Assembly (NCBI GenBank): GCA_949825045.1
Contig: OX463809.1
Span: 5,607,501-5,671,500 of the forward strand
Length of the DNA: 64,000 bases
From: Argyresthia goedartella
Taxonomy: Eukaryota; Arthropoda; Insecta; Lepidoptera; Argyresthiidae
Direction: 5' to 3'
Each line of letters begins with the position of its first letter. Position 1 is the first letter of the stretch. The notes below the pieces were generated by a model. That model was not told where the DNA came from. It worked only from the letters and a program-made list of their open reading frames with translations, and made no database searches. A program made the position numbers and the translations under genes. This document shows positions 38,201-50,200 of this stretch, piece after piece.

Positions 38201-41200
38201 CCAATGAGCCAATCTTTTATTTCCGGTATGGTCTTTTGTTCATTTCATTCATTCAAGACGCTGCAAACGTGACTCTAAAAAATCACTTTTCGTAACCGGT
38301 ATTTCATGAAATCTTCGAACGCTGAAATATTGAAAAATTTCTATTAGAACATACTAATGTTTTTATTGTTTTCCAAAGGTAATCTCGTGTAGATTACGAA
38401 AGTATCAAACAAAATGTGTATTTTGTTGTGTTTTACTCATGTCGACTACATTTGTGACGAGAGGGAGCATTTTATTAGAAGTCTGTGATTCTGATGTCGG
38501 TACAAAAATAAACTAAGGTCACAGTGACATTTTCTTCGCATTGAGTAAGAGAGGGTTTCATTAGCTACTCAGATGTACAACTCTCATAGTTCTAAGAGTT
38601 ACCATTCAGACATAATCACTTGATATGTCAGTCAAGTCGCGCGCGCCGCGCGGGCTCATGTATGCCTGGGATTAGAGCTGGTTGGCGCCGGGCGGCTGGG
38701 TTTCGGAGAGGTTAATTCTCGCAATCCGGGCATGTCCATATTATTACAAGTATCGCAAATGTCAAAAAAAGCTCCGCCTACTCGGATCACTGGTCATGAT
38801 AATTATGTAATGTGTAAGGACATCTTGAATAGAACTTTCAAAAGGTTTCACAAGAAAAACATTTCATGCTTAGAAGGGAGGCACACACAGAATTGACTTA
38901 TGCAAGCAGTAGGCGACTATGGTATGGGAGCTAGTCTACTAAGCGAGAGGCCAAGAGAGGCTGATGTTAGGCGTACAATTTAGTTCGGAAAGCATTCGTC
39001 ATTGCATGATGGTGGCTCCTGCAACTGAAGGAGTACAAGATATGAAGAATGATTCACCCAATATACAGAAGTAATCAAACAAACAAAGTAATGGAGGGCA
39101 ACTCAGATTAAAGTGTGTATTGAATAAGAGATTTTATACTCGCTGGAAAATGTAAGTGATTGAAATAAAACATGTGAAATACGATGTGGACAATACGTAT
39201 GGAGAAAAGTAATCCAGACCGTGCCAGACAATGCTGTGGACAAACCTGATCCACAACACAACACTGACACAGCACGCTCTCGAGTTAAGCCCATCTGAAT
39301 ATCGACATATCGTGCGTGCCAAGGTCTGATAAAATAACAACATCAAGACTTTGAACTCCAGTCAAAAGGTACCATGTAGTACCAGTGAAGGTACCATGTA
39401 GTACCAGTGAAGATACAATGCAGTACCGGTGTCGATGCCATGTAGTACCAGTGAAGGTACAATGCAGTACCGGTGTCGATACCATGTATAACCGTTGAAG
39501 GTACAATGCAGTATCGGTTTCGATACCATGTAGTACCAGTGAAGGTACAATGCAGTATCAGTGTCGATACCATGTAGTACCATTGAAGGTAAAATGCAGT
39601 ATCGGTTTCGATACCATGTAGTACCAGTGAAGGTACAATGCAGTATCAGTGTCGATACCATGTAGTACCAGTGAAGGTACAATGCAGTATCGGTGTCGAT
39701 ACCATGTAGTACCAGTGAAGGTACAATGCAGTACCCGTGTCGATAGCATGTAGGTATCATATAGTTTCGGTGTAGGTACCATACAGTCCCGCTGTAAGTG
39801 CTCACCGTGAGTCTGGCGGCGTGCCGCACGTCGTCGATCCACTGGTGGCGCGGGCTGGCGGGCGCGCTGTCGCCGTCCTCCACCAGCGGCGGGTCCTCCG
39901 CTAGCAGCGGCTCGTGGTACTTCAGTCTGCAGGGAATCACACAAGTTAGTCTCGGATCGACACAATATCAGCGTTAAGCTGGCCTCTCTTGGTGTGCGAT
40001 ATCGTGGACGAAAGGTAGACCGTGAGAACACGGACAAGGTCCTTCACATACTTGATTTACATGCTGAGTTAGCAAATCAGACAGCAGTAGGCCAAAAGAA
40101 GCGTTGAGGTTTATAACGTGTAGAAGACGGTCTGCACCTTGGTAAAGTCATATTCAAAAATTCACGCTACCGAAGAAAGGGCCATATTGTGATTCAAGTC
40201 ACGATCCTCAGCCATGAGGAAAAAGACTAAAGTAACAGCAACGGTCGCTGCCTATGGGGAGACAGGGCGCCACTGATGCGTTCAGCGCGCAGCTCGCCCC
40301 GTCTAGGCGCGTATGTGTGTGTGGGTGTATGTACCTGTCTGCCAGCTCGGCCACTTGCGTCAGTAGCGCGGGCGAGGAGCTGGCCGGGTCGCGAGTGAGC
40401 GCGCGCGCAACTCGCTCATTGTAGGCGAGTGTGTATGTGTGTGTGGAGGTGTGTACCTGTCTGCCAGCTCGGCCACTTGCGTCAGTAGCGCGGGCGAGTA
40501 GCTGGCCGGGTCGCGAGTGAGCGCGCGCGCAACTCGCTCCTTGTAGGCGAGTGCGTATGTGTGTGTGGATGTGTGTACCTGTCTGCCAGCTCGGCCACTT
40601 GCGTCAGCAGCGCGGGCGAGTAGCTGGCCGGGTCGCGAGTGAGCGCGCGCGCAACTCGCTCCTTGTAGGCGAGTACGTATGTGTGTGTGGATGTGTGTAC
40701 CTGTCTACCAGCTCGGCCACTTGCGTCAGTAGCGCGGGCGAGTAGCTGGCCGGGTCGCGAGTGAGCGCGCGCGCAACTCGCTCCTTATAGGCGAGTGCGT
40801 ATGTGTGTGTGGATGTGTGTACCTGTCTGCCAGCTCGGCCACTTGCGTCAGTAGCGCGGGCGAGTAGCTGGCCGGGTCGCGAGTGAGCGCACGCGCAACT
40901 CGCTCCTTGTAGGCGAGTGCGTATGTGTGTGTGGAGGTGTGTACCTGTCTGCCAGCTCGGCCACTTGCGTCAGTAGCGCGGGCGAGTAGCTGGCCGGGTC
41001 GCGAGTGAGCGCGCGCGCAACTCGCTCCTTGTAGGCGAGTGCGTATGTGTGTGTGGATGTGTGTACCTGCCTGCCAGCTCGGCCACTTGCGTCAGCAGCG
41101 CGGGCGAGTAGCTGGCCGGGTCGCGAGTGAGCGCGCGCGCAACTCGCTCCTTGTAGGCGAGTGCGTATATGTGTGTGGATGTGTGTACCTGTCTGCCAGC

Positions 41201-44200
41201 TCAGCCACTTGCGTCAGCAGCGCGGGCGAGTAGCTGGCCGGGTCGCGAGTGAGCGCGCCCGCAACTCGCTCCTTGTAGGCGAGTGCGTATGTGTGTGTAG
41301 ATGTGTGTACCTGTCTGCCAGCTCGGCCACTTGCGTCAGCAGCGCGGGCGAGTAGCTGGCCGGGTCGCGAGTGAGCGCGCGCGCGCAACTCGCTCCTTGT
41401 AGGCGAGTGCGTATGTGTGTGTGGATGTGTGTACCTGTCTGCCAGCTCGGCCGCTTGCGTCAGCAGCGCGGGCGAGTAGCTGGCCGGGTCGCGAGTGAGC
41501 GCGCGCGCAACTCGCTCCTTGTAGGCGAGTGCGTATGTGTGTGTGGATGTGTGTACCTGTCTGCCAGCTCGGCCACTTGCGTCAGCAGCGCGGGCGAGTA
41601 GCTGGCCGGTGCGCGAGTGAGCGCGCGCGCAACTCGCTCCTTGTAGGCGAGTGCGTATGTGTGTGTGGATGTGTGTACCTGTCTGCCAGCTTGGCCACTT
41701 GCGTCAGCAGCGCGGGCGAGTAGCTGGCCGGGTCGCGAGTGAGCGCGCGCGCAACTCGCTCCTTGTAGGCGAGTGCGTATGTGTGTGTGGATGTGTGTAC
41801 CTGTCTGCCAGCTCGGCCACTTGCGTCAGCAGCGCGGGCGAGTAGCTGGCCGGGTCGCGAGTGAGCCCGCGCGCAACTCGCTCCTTGTAGCCGAGTGCGT
41901 TTGTGTGTGTGGATGTGTGTACCTGTCTGCCAGCTCGGCCACTTGCGTCAGCAGCGCGGGCGAGTAGCTGGCCGGGTCGCGAGTGAGCGCGCGCGCAACT
42001 CGCTCCTTGTAGGCGAGTGCGTGTGTGTGTAGATGTGTGTACCTGTCTGCCAGCTCGGCCACTTGCGTCAGCAGCGCGGGCGAGTAGCTGGCCGGGTCGC
42101 GAGTGAGCGCGCGCGCAACTCGCTCTTTGTAGGCGAGTGCGTATGTGAGTGTGGATGTGTGTACCTGTCTGCCAGCTCGGCCACTTGCGTCAGCAGCGCG
42201 GGCGAGTAGCTGGCCGGGTCGCGAGTGAGCGCGCGCGCAACTCGCTCCTTGTAGGCGAGTGCGTATGTGTGTGTGGATGTGTGTACCTGTCTGCCAGCTT
42301 GGCCACTTGCGTCAGCAGCGCGGGCGAGTAGCTGGCCGGGTCGCGAGTGAGCGCGCGCGCAACTCGCTCCTTGTAGGCGAGTGCGTATGTGTGTGTGGAT
42401 GTGTGTACCTGTCTGCCAGCTCGGCCACTTGCGTCAGCAGCGCGGGCGAGTAGCTGGCCGGGTCGCGAGTGAGCGCGCGCGCAACTCGCTCCTTGTAGGC
42501 GAGTGCGTATGTGTGTGTGGAAGTGTGTACCTGTCTGCCAGCTCGGCCACTTGCGTCAGCAGCGCGGGCGAGTAGCTGGCCGGGTCGCGAGTGAGCGCGC
42601 GCGCAACTCGCTCCTTGTAGGCGAGTGCGTATGTGTGTGTGGATGTGTGTACCTGTCTGCCAGCTCGGCCACTTGCGTCAGCAGCGCGGGCGAGTAGCTG
42701 GCCGGGTCGCGAGTGAGCGCGCGCGCAACTCGCTCCTTGTAGGCGAGTGCGTATGTGTGTGTGGATGTGTGTACCTGTCTGCCAGCTCGGCCACTTGCGT
42801 CAGCAGCGCGGGCGAGTAGCTGGCCGGGTCGCGAGTGAGCGCGCGCGCAACTCGCTCCTTGTAGGCGAGTGCGTATGTGTGTGTGGATGTGTGTACCTGT
42901 CTGCCAGCTCGGCCACTTGCGTCAGCAGCGCGGGCGAGTAGCTGGCCGGGTCGCGAGTGAGCCCGCGCGCAACTCGCTCCTTGTAGCCGAGTGCGTTTGT
43001 GTGTGTGGATGTGTGTACCTGTCTGCCAGCTCGGCCACTTGCGTCAGCAGCGCGGGCGAGTAGCTGGCCGGGTCGCGAGTGAGCGCGCGCGCAACTCGCT
43101 CCTTGTAGGCGAGTGCGTGTGTGTGTAGATGTGTGTACCTGTCTGCCAGCTCGGCCACTTGCGTCAGCAGCGCGGGCGAGTAGCTGGCCGGGTCGCGAGT
43201 GAGCGCGCGCGCAACTCGCTCCTTGTAGGCGAGTGCGTATGTGTGTGTGGATGTGTGTACCTGTCTGCCAGCTCGGCCACTTGCGTCAGCAGCGCGGGCG
43301 AGTAGCTGGCCGGGTCGCGAGTGAGCGCGCGCGCAACTCGCTCCTTGTAGGCGAGTGCGTATGTGTGTGTGGATGTGTGTATCTGTCTGCCAGCTCGGCC
43401 ACTTGCGTCAGCAGCGCGGGCGAGTAGCTGGCCGGGTCGCGAGTGAGCGCGCGCGCAACTCGCTCCTTGTAGGCGAGTGCGTATGTGTGTGTGGATGTGT
43501 GTACCTGTCTGCCAGCTCGGCCACTTGCGTCAGCAGCGCGGGCGAGTAGCTGGCCGGGTCGCGAGTGAGCGCGCGCGCAACTCGCTCCGTGTAGGCGAGC
43601 GCGCGCGCATGCAGCCCGCAGTCGAGCAGCCGCGTCGCCAGCACCAGCTTGTAGACCTGTGGATATACACGGACGGTGGTAGGCATGGGCGCGAAGGTTT
43701 GTTGCTCGATTTATTCCTCTTCTAGAAATGGCCTTTTGTCGCATGTGCGAATATTCAGTATCTTTGGTGCGTTAAAAGTGTGTTATCACGCTTTATCTCG
43801 CGTGCTATAAGGGCTAATTAATCGGACTGGCCTGTTCGAAGTTTTCGAAGTATCAGAACCTAATGAACGACTTTGAGGCAATGAAACACTCTCAGCTCCG
43901 ACATCTGTCATCATGACCACGGAGCCGCAACACTGTCTTCATATGTTTCTGCTGAGAGAGTTTTATTAATACGGTACGGGTAATCAAGTACGGGTCGCAC
44001 TCGCACAGAGAGAGAGAGAGGTTACGTCCTCCACGTGGAACTCAGACACAGGGGAACTGGGCGCGAGCTGCCTACTGACCTGCAACTCCGGCACCACAAA
44101 GTCAGGCACGTTGAGCGACATCGCGTACTCGTACACCTCGGTGGCGAAGATGGCCTCGTTGGTCGCGAAGCGGCGCAGCTCGGTGACGCGCGGCTCGGCC

Positions 44201-47200
44201 AGCAGCAGCGACAGACGCGGCGGGGCGGTGGCGGCAGCGGCAGCGGGCGGCAGCGGCGAGAGCGGGTGGCGCGCGGGGGGCAGCCCGGCCGCGAGGTACA
44301 CGAACTGTGCCGACTGCGTGAGCCCACGCGCCCCCAGCGCGTCGCCTGTTACCAATTTTAGATATAGATCGCATTGATAAACTAAAATACTATTTTCTTA
44401 AAAAGATTCTTAAATAGATCACCAAACAGGTAATTATTTCCCGGATTATGAAACTGCCTCTAAACGGCATGATGGGCTTTCCTAGAGAGTAGGCGGAATT
44501 TCTTAGATTCCATTTTCCTCAACAAAATTATAAACAACCACAAAGACTCAACGCCCCTCTTAGATATAGTTTTATTTAAAAATCCTTGTACATACTCTCG
44601 TCATTAACAAATATTTCATATTCCCTTCTGCAATACGAACTACGCGAAAAATGCATTTTTCAGACTTGCAGCTTACTATTATAACCAATATCTATTAGAC
44701 GCCGATACTTTCTCAAATTACTTGAAAATTACTTCCGGAGAATGGTGAGAGAAATTCTCATTCTTTGCAGGAATATATTTATTAAATTAATAAAATTTTA
44801 CTTCCATTTTCTCCCTACAAATTTCAAATTCAAGAATACTACACTGAACTAACTTTTCATATCTATAAAGTACCTAATTGCCAAATTACAGCTTTATGAA
44901 GCTGTAGTGAAGGTTAAGTAGTTTATTTATGTCCATACAAAGTTCACCCCACCCAACCCTCTCATAGTAGGGGGGAATATGAAAAAGCACTTGCTTAGTT
45001 GACGTCTCGTACCTACAAACTGCCTGCAACATTTCAGCTTCATAACATACGTCAAGTCGTTTTTGGTTTTCATACAAACTGTAACGCTCCATTTCTCCCT
45101 TTCGCCAAATCCCTACTCAGTGCTACCCTAAGCTATATAAGGAACCCCAGTACAAAGTTTCATGTCTCTAGCATTATTCTGTGCGTAAGTCAGGCAGTCA
45201 GTCAGGACTTTGCAGTTGTGACCTGACTTTGCCCTTTTCTGGCAAGGCAAGATGAAGTTGTGCAACATCCTCAAAAGAAACCCCCACTGGATAAACCTTG
45301 TCAGCATTTTCCTTGAACCAAACTCCATCTCCAGGAAGAAATAGGAAATGCTGGCGAGGAGATCTTCATGAACCCCTACGGAGGAGATAATAGAATGCTG
45401 AACGCCCTACGATTCCCAACATTTGTAAAATAGGCAGGGACGGAAAAAGTGAACATCGCCCGCCTCCCTCCAACCACAGAGCCACAAATTGTTGGGGGTC
45501 GACAAAAACCCGTGTGACTGGGGATGAGCCACTCGCTAACAAGGTCTTGTGCCCGTCGCAATATGGCGCAGGGCCCGCCCCTCATAGACCCTGCTCAGAA
45601 TGGTGGCTTGCACATGCAAGAAAGGGTGCTTAGGCTCGTGCAGTTGTAGAAAGGCAGGCTTACGTGCTCTATCCTATGCTCCTTTTCCCAATGGGTCACT
45701 GCATTCTCTACTACAACAAGATACCTCTGGGGATTTTGAAATTTCCATTTGAGCAATTTAAAAACCATGTAAAAGTAACTTTGTCTAAAAACGGATATTA
45801 CAATGTTCAAGATAAGGTACTTAAATGACGGGAGTGTATCGGGTTAATCTTACTCAACTCGCTGTTAATAATTTAGTAACTATTTATTCTTGCATATTAT
45901 TTATAATAATTCATATTATAATATTTGCATTAGTTCAACACATCCAATTTTTAAAAGGGATCTTAAAATCAATCTGTGGGATTTTCTTCGCCCTACATCT
46001 CCCATAGTGGTCCAATGTAGAGAAGTGGCAATAAATGACATTTACTAAATATATTTAAATATCTACAGTAATAAATAAATATTGATTGATTAAAAATAAC
46101 CTTACCAATTATTATTTTACTAAAAAGAATATATTCATCTTTGACTGACTGTAAATCTGCCAACAGGTTCAATTGTTACAGAGAGCTCTGATTGGACTCT
46201 ATTTGTAACAAATTAAGTTTACTTTATAAAAGTAGTATAATACCCTATAACGATCCCATATGGTAGCCTTTTCATAAGAATTTCACAGGGCACCACGGGA
46301 GAAGCCCATTGATTTCAGGGTTACAAACTTGGGTAAAAATTGCTCTTAGGGGTACTAACAACATAAGACAAAATCGTAGATATATGCGCGTGTGCGATGT
46401 TCGATGTATTTATAAACTGTACTATGCTCTGCAGGCCGAAAAAGTAAAATTTGTACATAAAAACTAAGAACAATTATGTTTTCTTCCTCCACAATATAAT
46501 TTTCAGCACTCTAGATGACGTCTATCAATTACATGGTCCTTACCCGAGTCTACACGAATGTTTCGAATGAAAATATTACACCCGCGCTAAACACAAGGGA
46601 CGTGACAGATATACAGTTGCACATACCTATCTTGACGAGTGTCATCTGGTCTTCCTCGGGCCGGCCGGTCCCGTTGGCCAGCAAGATGGCGGCGTGGGAT
46701 CGCCACTCCGCACCCTCAGATACACACTGCAAACAAAATATAATGTTACCTTCTAAGGAAAGAAAGTAAAGTAGTAGTAACGTTGGCGTTGTGACGACAA
46801 TGTCATCAAATTTAAGGGCACATGATCGGATAAAAGTAGTTACAAAAAGCTGTACCCAGCAGTGGGCAGAAATGAGCTGCCGATGATGAAAAACCTCTGA
46901 ACTCAGTATCATCACAAAATTGCGCGATGAAGGATTGTATGAAGCTCTTGTTTGACCACAGTGGCGCCATCTCCCGCTAGCGTGTGTACTCACGGCGAGT
47001 GCGCGCGCGTGCTGCGAAGCGGCGGCAGCATATAGCGTGTGCAGCGGGTCGCTGGCGGCCAGGTGCGACAGGAAGCGGGCGGCGGCGGCGGCGCGGGAAC
47101 GACGCTCGCAGTATGTGGACAAGTAGAGCGCGTGGCCCCAGAGGTTGTTTGACATCGCCCATTCTGTGGGGGGAAACGTGGTGATAACACTGTACGAAAC

Positions 47201-50200
47201 TACAAAATCATCTGCTAATTTCGACTTATTTAAATACACACACATTTTCACGCCTTTTTCCAAGAGAGAGAGGTAGGCAAAGACTACGTACCTCTATTTG
47301 CTAAGATCTTGGAAGTCTCGCGCTTCCATACCAATCAAAAGTTTCATCATACAAGCTTGTGAGTTATGGCCTGTAACTTATGTAGTCTTCCGGTTTAACC
47401 CTTAACCTATATGTCGACAATTTTGTATTTGCAGGAAGTTTCTTGGGCGATTACAAAGATGTTCAGCAACGAATAGAAAATAAGTGTCAATCTTATAGTA
47501 TAGTATCTGTTTGTTAGATTACCTAGCGCCTGCTGCTTGTCTCCGAAGATGAGCAGCTCGCGGTAGCGGTCGAGCGCCGTCCGCGGGTCCGGCGGCTGCG
47601 GCTGGGAGCCCAGCTCCTCGACAGCTGCAGTCACAATAGGTCAGTTAGTTAGAATATGGAGGTAAAGGTCGCGGCCACGCGGGTAATGTGAGAGACTACT
47701 GTAGTGTTGCCGTCAGGCAGGCAGGCGTCAATGGAACCTCGGCCACTCGGTGGTGGTGCTCGTCGACAACCTTCTAAGGGCGTGTGTGACATACTCCAGT
47801 ATGTGGGCACACTCTACGACTCCTTCACCAGAACCCGTTCGGAGGCTATCATCAATATCATAATGTGCTGTTATAATGGATGTGTTCGTTTGTTGTCATT
47901 CTTCTGGGAGATTTTGAAATTGCCATTTGAGCAATTTAAAAAGCATGTTAAAGCGACTTTGTCGAAAAAGTGATATTACAATGTTCAATATTGCTTAAAT
48001 TATGGGATCTAACTCAACAAAGACCTTGCTGTTAATAATTTTGAAATTATTTATTCCTACTTACTAATTATAATAACTAATTTTGTAATATTTGTATTAG
48101 TAAAGCACATTTTTTTTTTACAAGAGATCTAAAAATCAGTCTGTGGGAGTTTCTACGGCCTGCTTTTCCCACAATGGTCCAATGTAGAGAAAAGGCAAAA
48201 AATGACGTTTGCTAAGCATATGTAAATATCGACAGTAATAAATAAATTTGACTTTGACTTCGATTGGTTCAATTACGAGTGTTTGTCTAGCTTGAGGCGT
48301 CTAGATAGACAATACTCGTAACTGACAAACAGGTATATTTTTGATAGCAGTTTAGTTGTCACTCACCAATGGCGTCGTCGTTGGGCGGCGGCGGCTGCGG
48401 CGACATGTCGCGCGACCGCGAGCCGCGCGACCGCGACTCCGACACCGACGACGAGCCGCGGCGACTGCCTGCGCGCGCGCACACACACACACACACAACG
48501 TAAACATATAGACTACTGTTGCCGCATGATCGACTGCGCATCATTTAATCATCGATTATTAGATGGGCCCCAGATTCACCCATACTATCGAGAAAATCGA
48601 TAGTATGGGTGATTTTGGGGTGAACAAGATCGATTAATCAATAGCCGATCACCAGCGCCGGTAGCACGTTAACGGTGAGGGGTGTCGCGACGCGTGATTG
48701 TAAGGGAGAGAGCTATCAATAGCGCATGCTCTGTCTCTCTTTTTCTCGCGTCGCTACACCCCGCGGGGGTATACGTGCTACGGGCGCAGGAAACACTTTA
48801 CTCGCTATTCATGACAGATGATGCTGGATACAGAAGGATAGCAATCAAACGCGAAAAAAAACTAACACATTCGTTGCTGGTTAATCAGTAAAAGTTGCTG
48901 GCCATTAGCTGATGATCTGTTGATCACTCATGTGTGCTTAATAGTTTTACAAACTAGCACAAGTCTGTTGAGATACTTACCGTTGTGCTTGGCGGGGCGG
49001 CCGGCGGGCTTGAGTTCATAATCGCGAATGTTCTTCATCAGCAACTCGGCGATGTCAGATCCGACCACCATCTGAAAACGTTCATCACATTTGTGATATA
49101 CGTGAAATTTGTCTATTGATTATATGTAGAGCACTTCCTTCAGTCTGATTGCCATGTTATGTTACGTATGAAAGAAGAACGGAGACAATGGGGATGATTA
49201 CGCAAAACTTTTTAGTTTGCAACACAAAGAGTTTCATTCACCTGAGGTTTGTAACTAAGCATTGTCAACAACAACACAGTTTTATGCATTCTATGGATAT
49301 AGCCAAGTTTCTGAGAGCTCATAAAAAAGAAAAATGAAGACCTCTGTGGTCGATGCTGTTTTTCCAAAGAAGTCCCGGGATCGAATACCGTTGGGGGGGG
49401 GGGGGGGGGGGGGGGGGTATAACAAAACCCCCCCTCTTGGATGTTTACATGTTTGTGACGTCGCTGTTTGAGGTTCTCACGACACAGGTTATCCTAGTGT
49501 GAGGCCAGAAGCAATGTATGTGCCTGTACACCTATATAATTGTTTACAAGTTCTGTCATGCTCGCTCACCCCGTTCTGCGTGAGCATCATGGCGAGGAAC
49601 TGCCAGACAAGCGCTCGCCCGATAACGTCACCACCACACCGCGCCGCGCCCGCCGCACGCCCCAGGCAGTACTCCACCACGCTCTTCTTGTGCGTCACTC
49701 CTGATTCAATTCATTCATGTTTTATTCGATAACAACATTACATAATATTTCTGGATAGAAAGGAGGATAGCGCTATTTATTTAAATTATCCTTTGATCGA
49801 CGGAGCTGTCAGCGGAGCGGCAGGTCGAGACATTGGACAGCCTGTGCGACTGAAGAGTGTTTGCAAATCGCCTTATAGAAGAACGTGAAGGGTGACAATT
49901 ACATGGTAGTTATGCCCCCACTGAAGTTTCACGCCATAGAAACGCAACCAAAATACGCCTCTTTCGTACCGCTCCACAATCGCATCTCTGTGGCGTAGCA
50001 GTCGACGTCCTTCCTCACCAGTAAGAGATCCCAGGTTCGAATCCCGAGAAACATATAAACCCCCTGGATCTTGGATTGTGACGTCGCTGTAACTGGTTCC
50101 TTCTACACAGAGTATTCAAGTGTGGGGCCAGCATACATCTATTTGATGGCAGACGGGGTCATGCTGCAGCGCCGCCTGCAGCGAATGCACGTGCCCGCTG

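Noticed and set aside
39362..39940. 192-codon minus frame running from exon 18 into the 44-bp repeat
   Set aside because: The exon 18 donor is good and phase 0 leads to exon 19. The repeat part is low-complexity, and the openness comes from the repeat lacking stops.
36725..43600. CRISPR array
   Set aside because: Units are contiguous tandem repeats without unique spacers, and the DNA is eukaryotic.
40551..43725. Serial 64-codon plus-strand frames ([10 protein letters not shown]...)
   Set aside because: They are one antisense frame repeated by the 122-bp array. The strand of the real exon 17 is minus.
46550..47263. 237-codon continuous minus frame spanning exons 14 and 15
   Set aside because: Exon 14 ends in a strong GTGAGTAC donor and exon 15 has its own acceptor. 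The intervening frame has no Sec16 similarity and is just an open intron.
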